Numbered from the stretch's first letter, positions 1-11,930 are shown. The stretch is 64,000 nt of DNA from Mesocentrotus franciscanus (GCA_037976565.1 CP137670.1:15525216-15589215), one strand, 5' to 3'. A program made the numbers and translations. Notes: generated from the sequence alone by a model not told the origin.

Positions 1-1398
1 ATAAATATTGCCCGCTCCGGTTTCGTATTCAGAGCAGCATGCAAAATACGACTTTATATTTTGCAGCTAAAATGCCTTGTATAGGTAATAATAAATATAT
101 ATGCTATGATATCAAATATATATGATGTAGTATATAAAAATGATATATATGATAAGAAATGACATGATATAGATTGGTCATTAAGTTAGCTCAATCGGTA
201 ACATTTTATTTTTGAAAAATGTGATAGGGTCGAATTCTCGCCGCTTTTTTTAATAAAAAATTTGTGTTATCCGATTATGTTCGTTATTTTATTTTCTGGT
301 ATGCCTATGCGTATCACCTTGGTGAAAAAGAAAATTAAATTAAATTTAAAAAAGGGGGGAAAAGACGATGATGATGATAATGATAATGATGATTTACACC
401 GTTTATATGGCGACATATTTCTGATTGAAGAACGTTCAAAGGAACAGGCCGCTCCAATAAGGAACGCATTTTCACACTTGCCGAAATAGATATGTTTTGA
501 GGCATTATTTGACATGTTCTAGATTGTAGTCTCACGAAGACAGAAAGGGATTGAGTCCCACAAAGGCTGAGGAATGGATGAAAAGACACGCCACCATATC
601 ATCCTTTCAGGCGTGGTGTGGGTACCTGCGTGGGGAGTGAGCCCAGAATGAACGCAACCCAGGGCGAAGAAGAGATGGAAAAGAAAGACCTCCTAACTCC
701 CTAAACCCCTCTCGTATCATTTTACATTATGTAAATAAAATCAAAGCCGTCATTACTATCTACATTCTATAGGCTGTACCAGATTAATATGCACATGAAG
801 GTAGCACCCTTTCGCACGTCACGAATGCTTTTATTGGACATAGCTGTCAAATATGCAAATAATGATAAAGCTTTTTCCTGTTTGTTGCCTGCTTTTATTA
901 CACAAAGCTGAAAAATATTTAAATGATAGAGTTTTTTATCATTGCCTCTTACGGATGTTAATAATCAAAACAAAACCAATACAGATTTCTGAAGCGCACT
1001 TTCTGACGCTAACTTCACTCAAAGCGCTACCAAATATGGAGTTGACTGTAATGCTTATTCCTCTTCGATGTCTGTTATTATTGGATAAAGCTGTCAAATA
1101 TTCAAATGTTTGCAACACCTTTGTCTATTTCGTGCCTGCTTTTTTCGATCTAGCTATAAATGGTGGTGTATGTGTAACGCCCTTTCCTAATTACTACTTT
1201 CTGCTATTGGCTGCACCTGTCCAACTGAAAGAGAGTGGTTACGCCCTTTGCTTCTCCCTGCTCCTCGGATCCTTTGATATTGTAAGCTACTTAAGACCCA
1301 GTCATCAGTTCCATGCAACATATTGGACGAGACAAGCCGCTAAAAGAAGACGATTTTATTCTACAAGTTCTGCGCAGAAGTTCAGGATCAAAGCCAGT
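1..1398. other. Upstream region of the CCP-lectin gene
   Basis: No gene is recognised here. The stretch is AT-rich. Between about 800 and 1160 there are diverged repeats of a segment with 'tgcctgctttt' and 'aaagctgtcaaatattcaaa'. No clear TATA box or initiator could be placed close to the start codon at 1399. A frame open from 853 runs into exon 1, but its translation before 1399 looks random, so I treat it as 5' untranslated or non-transcribed DNA. A promoter must lie here or further upstream if a 5' non-coding exon exists. Confidence 0.4.
183..250 (+). mobile_element. tRNA-like SINE head (possible)
   Basis: The sequence contains 'ttagctcaatcggta', resembling a pol III A box, then about 35 bases later 'gggtcgaattctcg', resembling a degenerate B box, followed by a T-run that could end pol III transcription. 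The fit to a functional tRNA is poor, so a tRNA-derived SINE fragment is the better reading. Confidence 0.35.
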
Positions 1399-1462
1399 AT
1401 GTTGAGAGTGACTGGGCTGCTGTTGGTAGCCCTGTTTGTGGGCACGAACGCAAATGTTATTG
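1399..1462 (+). CDS. Exon 1: start codon and signal peptide
   Basis: Encodes MLRVTGLLLVALFVGTNANV and one more residue: a short basic start, a hydrophobic core LLLVALFV, then a small-residue region suitable for signal peptidase. Cleavage near the junction with exon 2 is likely. The donor is 'attg|gtaagt', phase 1. ATG at 1399 has an A at -3. The frame stays open upstream, but only this Met is placed correctly for a signal peptide. A 5.3-kb intron full of repeats follows. Confidence 0.75.
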
Positions 1463-1724
1463 GTAAGTACCATGGTATATATTAATTATCAACAATATTG
1501 TATGACAAATATTTTTTTTTTCAGTAAACACCGAAGTTTTTTATATGATATTTTTCAAGTTATTACAAAGGCTTATAGGGAGATTCCGCGCCAAATAATT
1601 TTGTATTAATATGTTAAAAGAGAGAATATCATGATTTGTTCTGCTTATTTGATGTGTGTGGGTGTATTTGTGTGCGTGTATGTTTGTGATTGCTTACGGG
1701 GTGTGCGGAGTGATATAACGTACT

Positions 1725-1768
1725 GTAGTCTAGTGGCTAAGTCAGCGGACTTGTGGACCACAAGGGGC
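1725..1768 (+). mobile_element. tRNA-derived SINE head
   Basis: 'agtctagtggctaagtcagc' followed by 'ttgtggaccacaagg' has the A-box and arm pattern of a Leu/Ser-like tRNA. It runs directly into LINE-like sequence, so it is a SINE head or chimaeric insertion and not a tRNA gene. Related heads lie on the minus strand near 3275-3335 and 3875-3992. Confidence 0.5.
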
Positions 1769-1785
1769 AAAATGCATATGATTTA

Positions 1786-2500
1786 CAAAATTATATGCAA
1801 CGCGGACTACAACTGGCAGAACATTTTTCTTCAAAATTGAAGCTGACACTTAATTCGAAGAAGGCCAGATTCATGCTGTTAAGTACTCGTCATAGACTTA
1901 AAGAATATTGTGATTTAGAATTAACAAGTTCTCTATAATTATCAGATTGAAAGAGTTAAGATAATAAAATACGTTGGCGTAATGCTTGATAAACAACGCT
2001 CATGAAAGAACACAATGACTACAACGCCCGAAAGGTCTCTTAACGAATCTGGTTCTTGAGACGATCTGTAAAACCTGTATTACCAAATGAGCTTTTTGAA
2101 AATGTTATGTTGTTCCCTTAGTCTGCCACTCTTCGATTATTGCGATGGGGCATGGTCATCTCTTCAGAAATACTTGATATGCGCTATTAAAAGTACAGAA
2201 TAGAATGCCGAAAAGGAAACTCGATACATATCCACGAAATCAATTATTGTTGATATGACATATTGCCTGTCTTAAATTGGTAAGAACTGCCTGTGCGATT
2301 GAATCAACATTATATAGGATGACTCAATTGTATGTCATAATGATCACGCACCCGATTAATTGAGGAAAAAAAGAAATCACCAGGCCTATTCGTTCTTTTG
2401 AAACAATATTCCGGATTAATTGTTCATTTCATAATACAATAAGATTATTTAACAAGGCTGCAAGTCGAACCTTTGAATACATGGGATATACAGTATGGAA
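1786..2500 (+). pseudogene. Decayed LINE reverse-transcriptase fragment
   Basis: Conceptual translation near 1830-1900 reads KLTLNSKKARFMLLSTRHRL, a piece typical of the region after the catalytic site in CR1/Jockey-like LINE reverse transcriptases (learned non-self recognition of 'LxLNxxKTxFM'). Further frames give 'YVGVMLDKQ' and 'FDYCDGAWSSLQK', again typical LINE blocks. Stops and frameshifts interrupt it. It is 5'-truncated and dead. Confidence 0.6.
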
Positions 2501-2670
2501 GAGTCGTAGTGTGAATCAAAGAAAATCATTTATGTTTGATTTCTGTTCAACGAAAGTGTTTGAATTCGGCTTCAATGTTTAGATATTATTCTTAGTTTGC
2601 ATTATAATTATTATTTTGTATATACAATTTATTTAATGATTAGTTCCTGTGAGGTAAACTTTACCTTACC

Positions 2671-3335
2671 GGGTGGAGTGTGGGAAATGTAGATTAATGT
2701 CTTGCCAGAGGACATTAGTGCTGCGATAGGGATTTTAAAGGTACTGTACATTTTGCAGCCAACGTAAAATTCTGTAGAACTTTGCAGGAATTATGAATAT
2801 GTCACGTATGTCCTATCTGTTAAATTTAAACGTTAGCAGTGTCCCAGTATTAAAATTATGCAAGGAAACCTGATTACTTTCTAGACTTCATTGTCAGACA
2901 CTATTGAGTGACTGACCGACTTCTTTTTTCGTTGGTAATAACATACATAAAATGAGCTGTAAAGGGTATACATAAGCATTTGTCTACATCGATAACCCAC
3001 ATCTTGTAATGGCCAAAATTAAACTGATTAAATCTTTGCGCAGCACAAAACATACGACCATTTGGTACAAGGGTCTTAAAATCAGACTATTTACTAAAAG
3101 GATTGCGATCCCTTAAGTCAATTCGACAACTAATGGTCGTTATTTTCCCACAAAAAAGACATTTTCAAGCCCTTTCGTTTTGAAGAAAGTTCTAAATTAG
3201 TATTATCTTTTAATTGCCAGTGGAATTTAACGTTTTCATTTTTTTGGCCTGCAAATGGGACATAGTACCTTTAATCCCGTACCTTGTCCTTCACAGTTCT
3301 GAGACTCATCCACTGGACCACAGCACCTCGACAAA
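2671..3335 (-). mobile_element. SINE, minus strand, split by a MITE
   Basis: Left part 2671-2734 ('gggtggagtgtgggaaatgt', 'agattaatgtcttgccagag') matches the SINE at 3875-3992. Right part 3275-3335 reads on the minus strand as 'gtggtccagtggatgagtct', a tRNA-like A-box region. The two parts are separated by the TTAA-flanked insertion at 2735-3274, so the SINE is older than the MITE. Confidence 0.55.
2735..3274. mobile_element. TTAA-flanked MITE (piggyBac-like), copy A
   Basis: Bounded by TTAA on both sides. Left end 'TTAAAGGTACTGTACATTTT', right end 'catagtacctTTAA'; the terminal inverted repeat is about 24 bp with mismatches, starting AAAGGTACT. No transposase frame, so it is non-autonomous. 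TTAA duplication is the hallmark of piggyBac-type transposition. A second copy lies at 28828-29364. Confidence 0.65.
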
Positions 3336-3874
3336 TTACATACACTCCAGGCACCGGGTTTGATGCCAAACTGGCATAACTATGCTTACGGCAAGACATT
3401 TTTCAACATTTGCCACTCTCCACCCCGGTGTAAAGGAGTACCTGATATGCTTGCGGCTGGTTACTTTGACTAAATTTGAGGAAATGCTGCAAATAAGGTT
3501 AATTTCGATTCCGGAAAAAAAATACAATGTATTATTGCCCCAAAATAATAAAGAACAGTTTGACTAACATGGACAAAAATGCATAGATTTCTAACTTGAA
3601 ATTAACAATGCGATTAAATATTGTGCTTAATATATCTTTTTTAACAGGCCTGATGGCGCAGTTATTGCGCGATCGAAATAACGTCTTGTATGAAGGGAGT
3701 ATAATAGCTATATTCAAATCGCACACGTATCCATTCCTAGAAGCCGGATGCTCAAGAGGCCTACAAAGCAAAGTAGTATTATTACCCTGGCTTTAGCCCA
3801 GATGCCCTAAGACGCCAAAAGCATTTAAACAAAAATAGTTACTACCAGGTACCCATTTCCTACGCATGGGTGGA
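3336..3874. other. Intron 1 stretch without recognised features
   Basis: AT-rich sequence. Short open frames on both strands have no recognisable protein content. I see no repeat structure in it. Confidence 0.5.
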
Positions 3875-3992
3875 GAATGGCAAATGTAGATTAATGTCTT
3901 GCCAAAGGACGTTAGTGTCGAAGCGCAGGGCTCGAACCGCGAACCAAAAGTGTGATCCACAGTCCCTGACGTATCCACTAAAATGTGACTCC
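3875..3992 (-). mobile_element. SINE, minus strand, second copy
   Basis: On the minus strand the sequence contains 'ttagtggatacgtcagggac' (A-box-like) and 'gcggttcgagccctgcgctt', where GGTTCGAGCC fits the pol III B box. The body 'gggtggagaatggcaaatgt' on the plus strand matches the SINE at 2671. This copy keeps both pol III boxes and so defines the family. Confidence 0.6.
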
Positions 3993-4681
3993 TCTTCCTG
4001 GAAGAAAGACATTGATTTCGAGATTTTACTAAAACAAAACAAAAAAGTACAAAAAGTCCGCCAAAGTTTCACTTCTTATTTCACGCAGCTGACGTGTGTC
4101 CCCTCATTTCCCATGAGAACGAGTTTTACTACTTAACTTCCGGCGATGAATTCGTCATGGTCAAGCTAACGGAATGGCAAAGAGACTCTGGATTCATTGA
4201 ATCTCTCAGTTGTGGTCATGGGCGTCGATCACGGGGGATGGGGATATATCCCCCAATATTTCAGGTGGGGGGATGGCCTGTACAATCATCCCCCCAATAA
4301 TTCACCATCAAAAAAAAAAAAATGAAGAGAAAAATTAATGAGAGCCCGATGAGAGTAGTTTAATGGTTATTACTCGCAAGATGACCATCAATAGACACAT
4401 TTTGCTATCTCATTTTCATAATACATACATAAATAAATAGAAAACGAAGTAAATAAAACAACCGTATATGAGACAAGAATAAATTGAATTCTCGCTCATA
4501 CGGTTTCATCAGGAATTGATGAATCTATTCAATTTATTCAAACAACAGCATCATAGAAATGCAGTGCGCCAAATGCAAAGCCGCAGCGTTAAAAAGCAAC
4601 GAGCTAAATGTTAAGCGCAAAAGTGCAAAAAAGAAGTAGAGAGTGGGAGAGAGAGATAGTGAGAGACAGAGAGGATAATAA

Positions 4682-5202
4682 CCCAGGTAGCAAGCCCATG
4701 TGGACCCACATGGGTCCCATATTCTCTGAAACATGGGGCCCATATGGAAAACCATCTGGGGCCCTAAGGCATCTGCACCCAAGAAGCATATGGGAGTCTG
4801 GGACCCATATGGGTAAACCCATATAAGACAGATGGGACCCAAATGGGACCCATACCAAACTGGGCCCAAATGGGTATGCCCAGCTTAATCCCATCTGGTA
4901 CCCATATTGGTTAACCCAGATATATCCCATGTGGGTTAACCCCCATGAAACCAGATATATCCCATCCCAGATTTTCCCATGTGTTACCCATATGGGCATA
5001 TTCATATTCTACCCATATGTGTACGCCCAGCTCATTCCCATCTGGGACCCATAAGGGCTGGCCCAGATAGATCCCATATGGGTTACTAAATATTGGCCCC
5101 ATATGGGATACATATATGGGTTCCATTTAATAGCCCAGATGGCACAAGTGACCCAGATCATCCCCATATGGGCCCCATATGGGCTTGCTACCTGGGAAAA
5201 AG
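4682..5202. repeat. Foldback element made of CCCATATGGG-type repeats
   Basis: Starts 'cccaggtagcaagcccat' and ends 'atgggcttgctacctggg', perfect 18-bp inverted termini. The interior is dozens of variants of the palindrome CCCATATGGG alternating with 'acccagatatatcccat'. It is nested in the 4216-6648 transposon. Long open frames through it are repeat translation, not genes. Confidence 0.7.
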
Positions 5203-5275
5203 GGAAAAGGGGAAGAAACGGGCAGAAGAAAAAGGAAGGGGAAGAGAAAAGGAAGAAAGACAAGAGAAAGAGGGA
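5195..5275 (+). repeat. GA-rich low-complexity tract
   Basis: Polypurine run of 'gaaaaggaagaaagacaaga' type directly after the foldback element. No coding meaning. Confidence 0.6.
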
Positions 5276-6761
5276 CATATATATTCCAGCATTTCCTTCA
5301 GGGAACTGATGTGAATGGGCGATGAAAAAAGAGGTTGACTTTAAAGTAACCTACAATGAAATATTGCTCATGTTTATTTCTTACAATGTCAAAATTACTT
5401 TACGGGATCCCCCTCCCTAAAAAGCTTAGGCATGGGTGATGGTAGGTATGAGGTTAATGCATGATCAGGAATTAGTTGAGTGGATGGAAAAGAAGTGAGA
5501 AATAAGCTGAAAGAAACATGGAAAATTGCCATGGAATGATGGAAGGCAATGTGAGACAGGCCCAACATGTTCTAAAACAAGTAATACAACAGAATACTCC
5601 AGTTCGATATTTTGGAGAAAGATTATTATGTCACAACTTATTTTTGTTTTATTGAAAAGCTGATGTAGGCCTATGTATTGTATTCAAACGTAACAGGCAT
5701 AAGATAGTTAAGGTGTTTTTGAAGGTTAGAATGTTATTAAGTTTGAAGTTTTGTTTATAACACCCTTCCAATAATAATGCACCTTCTAAGACTGGTTATA
5801 GTTTTTGGAAAAAAATAGTGCTCTGGTCAGGGCCTTAGGGGAATATTATGCTTATATTTTAGAGCGTATCTGGTATGATAAGTATATCTGGGTGAAGAAG
5901 GAGATAATGGAAGTTTGTTGTTTGGTAGTTGGAACGTAAGTTTTATATTATGTTTTTAAGAAACAGACAGTTTGTATGAGATCAGGAGTGGAAATTTTCT
6001 GTCATTTTGAGAACCAAATTTTGCATCAGTGATATTCTGTTTCATTGAATTGAGTTTCCCGCAGAGAGGATTCAGTTGGTTTAATTAAAGAAGGAAGAGA
6101 GTCAAATGAAGAATCAAAAGCAATATGTTTTTTCATTTACTAATGAGAACTATGTGGTTTTGAGATCTCCTTACACAGAATATTGGAATGGGTTTTTCAC
6201 GATGAATGTTGTTTGGAGACATCAATATTCATAAAATGTATGTTTCTATCACCAGGAAATAAAGAATTTTCTGTCTACATGAGCCTTTCCTGGTTGCTTA
6301 TTAATGCATTTGCCCACTGGTAACATAATACTTTCACAAGTTGATATCCCTCACCATTGGATTTTTTTGGTAATGTCTAAATTTCGTTTAAAAATAGATG
6401 ATATCAGTCTGGTAGGCTTACACTGCAGGCAAGAGTCAGGACTAACATTTAGCATGTTATTAATTTTATTACCACTCTTATATTCTCTGAAATGTTATCT
6501 TTATTGAGGGTGACTTGTTAGTAACTTGGAAGGGAGGGGGTGCAACCTGCCACACGCTTCTACCTCTTGGTTGCTTTGATCCATTGCCGAAAATATTTTG
6601 GCACCTATCATCCCCCCCCCAACCACGGATACAAATCGACACCCCTGATTGTGGTGCCTACGCTGAAGGAAGGAACCTCCCGAGATTTTACTAAAACAAA
6701 ACAAAAACAGTACAAAAAGTCCGCCAAAGAGTAATCAAATTTCACTTCTTATTTAACGCAG

Positions 6762-7004
6762 CTGACGTGTGTCCCCTCATTTCCCATGAGAACGAGTTTT
6801 ACTACTTAACTACCGGCGAGGAATTCATCATGATCAAGCTAACGGAATGGCAAAGAGACTCTGGACTCATTGAATCTCTCAGTTGTGGTGCCTACGCTGA
6901 AGGAAGGAACCTCCCTGTCAGCCCCGGCGAGTGCGATATTGCATGCACAGTCTGTGGTTTGACCGGCAAGTGCTGCGATTACAAGTATCTCCTGACCGTC
7001 GTTG
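6762..7004 (+). CDS. Exon 2: N-terminal Cys-rich domain of unknown family
   Basis: Residues 22-102 of the predicted protein. Acceptor 'aacgcag' at 6755-6761, donor 'gttg|gtgagt' after 7004; phase 1 at both ends. It begins ADVCPLISHENEFYYL, has KLTEWQRDSGLIESLSC in the middle, and then a tight Cys cluster (GEC, IAC, TVC, KCC). In all there are seven Cys in 81 residues. The W-Q-R-D-S followed by a Cys is faintly Ig-like, but I do not recognise the domain. The odd Cys count suggests pairing with the extra Cys of CCP 1. A partial duplicate of this exon lies at 4089-4215 plus 6655-6681. Confidence 0.75.
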
Positions 7005-7260
7005 GTGAGTAAGCTCTTAGAGACAACAATCCACATTTTGTGTTGTGTTGCATGACCATTGCAAAATAAGCTTTAACTTCCTTAAATTGACAACCGGTCG
7101 AGAGTTTCAAAGTCATTGCTGTTTATTGCATTCATTTTTTAGTTTACCTTTCGACAAATTCGTTGATATTCGTGTATATAGTTTTCATAGGCATTATTTC
7201 AGAGATGTGGCATTAAAAGAAAGATATTTCTGTTGCCAACTTGAAAACAAAAATCCCATC

Positions 7261-8450
7261 TACCCAGGGGGCACAGCAGGTTCTTGAGACATGGAATGTT
7301 GTAAAAGGTTGTTGGGTATTAACGTGTTCGGGGGACCTCCCTGCACAATTTCTAGGTGGACAACCTTTGCAATTTGCTACTGAAAAAAAATGGCGGCCAT
7401 TTTTCAAAATGGCCGCCATGTATAACTACTGTTGTACAATTCTGGGGATTACTTTTTAACAGCACATCATTTTACCATGTGTAAGGTGTCATACGAAAGA
7501 CAATTAAATTTCCTACAAGATGATACCTCATTCACTAGGTTTCGGGGTGATTTGCATAAAAAATTTGAGCAAAAAAGGTGATTTTTTACAATTTTTTTCA
7601 AAAATATGAATTGCGCCAAAATACATATTTCTCCATATTTATTTGATTATGATGTTAACTGACTTGAAACTTGCTGAAAAACTGTTCAGTAGCCTGGTTG
7701 ATATCATATCCAAATTTCAAGTCTATTACTTTTCTAACTAAAAAGTTATAGCGCTCTAAAGTTGACACTTTGTTATGAGCCAAAATGGCAAATTTGGTTG
7801 CTAAGGGCTATTTTCTCCTTAGCAACGGTAACACAGTGACGTGAAAAATAGAATATATCACAAGAAATTGCTATTACCAAGCAGATGACTCCTTTGATAG
7901 AAAGTATGATGTCAAATGATGCATTTTCATCATATTTTAATGATAAATATCGCTTAGTTCCCGTTGCTATGGTAACAATATGCCTAGCAACCGATATATA
8001 TTGCGTTTTCAGAGTAAAATTAGGATATGGGTCACATAATACGTAAAATCAGACCTGTTCCAAGTGACAGACATAATTTGCCGTCTTCAAACATGTCATA
8101 GTGCATGGTATAGTTCAGAACTTTCACCTTACCCCCTCCCTCCACTGAAATGCCTCCCCCCCCCCATCAAAAGTAATTTTGGGGTGGGGGCAGTGTGTTG
8201 TTAAGGACATGATGTGTGTTCAGAAATGATGCAGGCTATATCTGTCAAGTAAAAATGAGTTCTGGATCCAGGTGATAGTCATGAATTTCAGTCTGAATCA
8301 TGAAGACAATGGATGGAGGGGTTCAGAATGTGCACCCTTTCCCCCTTCTGTGACCCTCCCCCCTCTCCTAGAACAAAATTAGAGCAAGTAGTGCAAAGCT
8401 ATATTAATAAAGCAAGTTGCAAACGAAAAGAGATCAAATAATCTTCACAC
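7261..8450 (+). repeat. Left long inverted arm of the 5.9-kb element
   Basis: Landmarks: 'ggacctccctgcacaatttc' near 7334, a short palindrome 'atggcggcc...ggccgccat' at about 7390-7420, 'agcgctctaaagttgacact' near 7750, 'gttgctatggtaac' near 7964. All recur in reverse order and orientation in the right arm. The distal 200 bp (8261-8460) is also repeated in tandem at 8461-8640. Confidence 0.7.
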
Positions 8451-8640
8451 CGCATTTGTAGTCTGGATGTGGATCTGGATCCAGGTGATAGTCATGATTT
8501 TTAGTCTAAATCTTGAAGATAATGGGTGGTAGGGTTCAAAGTATGCACCCTCCCACCCCCCCCCCCTTCTGTGACCCTCCCCCTTCTCCTATCTATTAGA
8601 GCAATAAGTGCTAAGTTGTAAACAAACAACAACAAAAATC
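8261..8640 (+). repeat. Two tandem 200-bp units at the inner end of the left arm
   Basis: 'ccaggtgatagtcatgaatt' near 8270 recurs as 'ccaggtgatagtcatgattt' near 8480, each followed by 'gaagayaatggrtgg', a C-rich run with 'cttctgtgaccctccccc', and 'atcttcacac'. The second unit is absent from the right arm. Confidence 0.6.
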
Positions 8641-11600
8641 CAATAATCTTCACACATCATTTGTAATCTCTTTGTAGACTATATTGAAATGATCTGTAAG
8701 TGGTTTATACTTCTTGCCGCCCGCCCCTCCATAAATTTAATCTCAAAACTTTGGCATGATCCAATAGCTACGAAGCTATTAGTAAAAAGAAAGAAAAACA
8801 ATGGCGATACTAGACGGTTTGGTTCAAAACTTGTACGCCTGTTATATTTGTTTTGCTAGATTGAAAGACATTGATGAAAGTCATTAGAACCTGCAATTCA
8901 AATGCTACTACCGTTTCTGTGACATGCCAATTCCCCCATGATCCCTTCCGATATGTATACACATTCTCAAAATTAATGAGTAAAAGTAAACTTAATTTAA
9001 AAAAGATCATGAAGAATCAAATGATACAGGGAATAGTTTGACATTACCCGCTCTTCCCTTTGAATTGCGAAATAAATCCAGATAAATAAGTCATAAATCA
9101 AGATCTAATCTACAGTTATGTGACAGAAACCGATTATCAAGACAGAATAAATGAGACTTATATTAAAATAATAGACAGGATAAATGTACACACTTGGTAA
9201 TGGGGTCATAACTTGCACCTCCCCCTTCCATGTGGCATGCCCATCCACCCTCCCTAGTTGAAAATAATTCGTAGATAAACTAGATATTAGTGCCAAGTAC
9301 AATATAATTTTGAAAAATCAGTGTTAATCAATTATGCCTAGATTGAAAATAAGGGCAAGCATATAGGCATGTATGCCATCACCATATCCTTCTTGCTTCC
9401 TTTCCCTCTTTCTCTAAAGTTTGACAAAAGTCGATTTCTATAAGTATTTATCTTTCTTTGTCATGATTGATTGATTGATTGATTTGTTGAGGGACATGAA
9501 ACCAGTTAAAGTCATTAGTGAAATAACATGAGATTTGGATTCATAAGACAGATAGGGTCTACACGATTTAAGAGATTAATAATCAGGGGCTTATAAGGGG
9601 AAAGGGGCCAATGTGCAAGTTATGCACACAAAAACAAGTTTAAAAAAATCAATTGAGGAAATAGCGAGGAGGTTTAGCAGGGATGGCATTTAGTTTCGAC
9701 TAATTTGATGAGGTTACTATTTGGTATGTAATGATATAACATAACATATACATCCTTTATTAATAACTTAAAGTCCTTGAGTATTCCTTTTGATTGGTTG
9801 AAATTGAACCTTTATTATCATTTATAATGTTGTTGCATTCAGTCGGCTTTTGGATGAGCTGGAAGCTCCTCTCATTTTTGACCTGCTATGATTGCTAGTT
9901 GAATCACTTCGTGGCAGGTACCAAGAAAATTGTTAAAGAACTTTATGACAGATCAATACCGGACGACTATACACTAAAACGGGAGTTCCAGAGTATATCA
10001 GTCCTAGATCAGAGACGCGGTTCAAGATTTATATGTGATATGCACCGAGCGCCTTATGGAGGAGATAATATCAAACTCCACACACTCTTACAAGAACCAA
10101 AGATTTGTGCAAACACATTGTGAAAAATCGAAGAGGGAAATCAATGAGTAAATTTCAACTGGGATCTCCCTCACAACTGCCTACGACAAGCTGCTAAATG
10201 GCCCGATACCACAATAAAGTGAAGGTGGAACCATGAAAGAGACATTGTAGACCAGGTAGCAGCAGAGGATGCTATCATCTAGTATCTGCAATTGATGTCT
10301 TTCATTTTAAAGAAGAAAAAAGAGGGGTGGGGTACAAATTCTGAACACAAACCGTCCACTATCTCCCAATTTGGTATGGCGCTTAAATCACAACTATCTT
10401 TTGAATTCTGGGCCCCGTCTTAGTTGTGATATATCCAACCAAAGAGCCTAATACTCTTCGTCCAAACCAACGTTATCTTGAATATTTTGAAATCAATTCA
10501 CAACTTTGTATGAACAGTGGCGCCTATATAGATAGAGTAAGCAATGTAACTGCGCCCCCAAACTTATCTACGTAACTGAGCAAGTGAGTAAGGCGACCAG
10601 CTTAGGAATTTTGCAAGGGAGCAAAGCGATCGAGTTGTAGGTCTATGTATAAGTTTCGTATTTTAATCATAGATAAGTGGTTTTCTATTCATTTTTATTT
10701 AAATGGTAAACAAAATTAACGAACACGACGGTCAAGGAATATAGCAAGGTATCCCAAAGATAAGATTTTTTCAAGAGTTGAAGTTTTCTTCAAAGGTTGA
10801 AAGATGATTTTCTTAGTGAAAAAGTTGAATCCCATTGTAAAAATTTAGTTATTTAGGGTGCAATATCTCACAAGAAGCTGGTGAAACTTATAAAAGGCGG
10901 CAAAGCAATGGGAATTACATTTCGGTGTCAAATTTGAAGCCATTTAAAAAATGCTAATTATATTAAAACTATATCTATATTTTGTGTGCAAAATTAGGAG
11001 ATCCCGTGTAACCTACTTATGCGAGCCGCGACCTAGCTTTAACAAAATTATATTACTAATGCATTTAGCCTCGCATCTTGGGGCGCATGTATTCAATGGG
11101 ATCAAAAGTTTTCTTCTTTTCCTCTTTTCTCCCCTTTCCCTTTTCTCTCTTTTACGATTTGTGTGCCTCCTTTTTCTGCTCTCTTAAATGCACGTGCCCC
11201 TACCCCCAGAGATGCCACTGCGTACCAAACAGATCTATAGGTCTATAGGTCTATAGGTTTGTGATTGGTTAGAGTGCTTTTGATCAAACTGGATAAATCA
11301 TAACTGGGCCCATGTATTTTCACTAATGACGTACATAGGTTTCTTGCAGAAGGCAATACTTGGAAAATCTAATTTGGGCCAAAGTCTATAAGGAGAGTGG
11401 AGGGACTCCGAGACACACAAAAGAGTTGGGCATTGGCATTTATATTCCCTTTTAAGATTTAAATAATTTGATAAGACTCCTTTTCCCCATTGTGATGTAA
11501 TTCCAAATTGTAAACATTTAGAAAGTACACCTAGTTACGGTAAATAAGTCATTTCATTATCAAAATACACTAGATAAGATGCATTCCAGCAACTAGCCTC

Positions 11601-11930
11601 ATACTCGTATATGTCGTTATTCTAGCTCATTGCTGCCTGGATAAGAGGTGACGATTGCCCAATAAATGGATACATTCAAAATGGTCAGGGGAGCTGCACC
11701 CCCCTGCCCCCACTCCAACTAATCGTTTGATTTTATTTCGACCTTTAAGAATCTATTTTTTAGAGAATGATACCAGTCTATCATTTGAATCCATGTCTCT
11801 AATCATCTTACACTTAGCAGGTTAATGAATTTATTGTACAAAATAAATAATTGGGGTCAAATTCTTGAAGTTGGGGGGTGGGAAGACATTGACAATCTTC
11901 CCCATGCAATTTTAACCATTAGATTTTAAA
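8640..11930. other. Interior of the 5.9-kb element, no gene recognised
   Basis: About 3.3 kb with only short open frames. The longest sensible one (9899-10123, plus strand) translates to an unfamiliar 74-residue piece containing DQRRGSRFICDMHRAPYGGD. It may be a relic of an element-encoded protein, but I cannot assign it. Confidence 0.4.

Larger units (their letters stand above)
4216..6648. mobile_element. 2.43-kb transposon inserted in the dead exon copy
   Basis: Flanked by the direct repeat TTGTGG. The ends are imperfect inverted repeats: 'tcatgggcgtcgatcacggg' on the left and 'atcgacacccctgat' on the right, sharing GGGYGTCGAT. A similar GC-rich end sits at 14800. No transposase frame is visible, so it is a non-autonomous or gutted DNA transposon, and it hosts another foldback element at 4682-5202. 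Confidence 0.6.
4020..6681 (+). pseudogene. Partial tandem copy of exon 2 (dead exon), split by a transposon
   Basis: The 223 bp made of 4020-4215 plus 6655-6681 duplicate the intron end and the first two thirds of true exon 2 (6682-6911). The acceptor 'acgcag' at 4083-4088 survives. Translation gives ADVCPLISHENEFYYLTSGD and continues to SLSCG, differing from the real exon at several residues. The copy ends at GGAACCTCCC with no donor, running straight into the repeated intron sequence. A transposon at 4216-6648 then split it, duplicating TTGTGG (4210-4215 and 6649-6654). Confidence 0.75.

Noticed and set aside
853..1485. A 210-codon frame covering exon 1 as a complete gene
   Set aside because: The part before 1399 looks random, while the signal peptide at 1399 and the donor at 1463 fit the spliced gene.
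1725..1768. A functional tRNA gene
   Set aside because: Only the first part resembles a tRNA; the acceptor stem and B box cannot be completed, and LINE-like sequence follows.
9899..10123. A 74-codon frame inside the 5.9-kb element
   Set aside because: Unfamiliar and isolated. It may be a transposon relic but cannot be supported as a gene.
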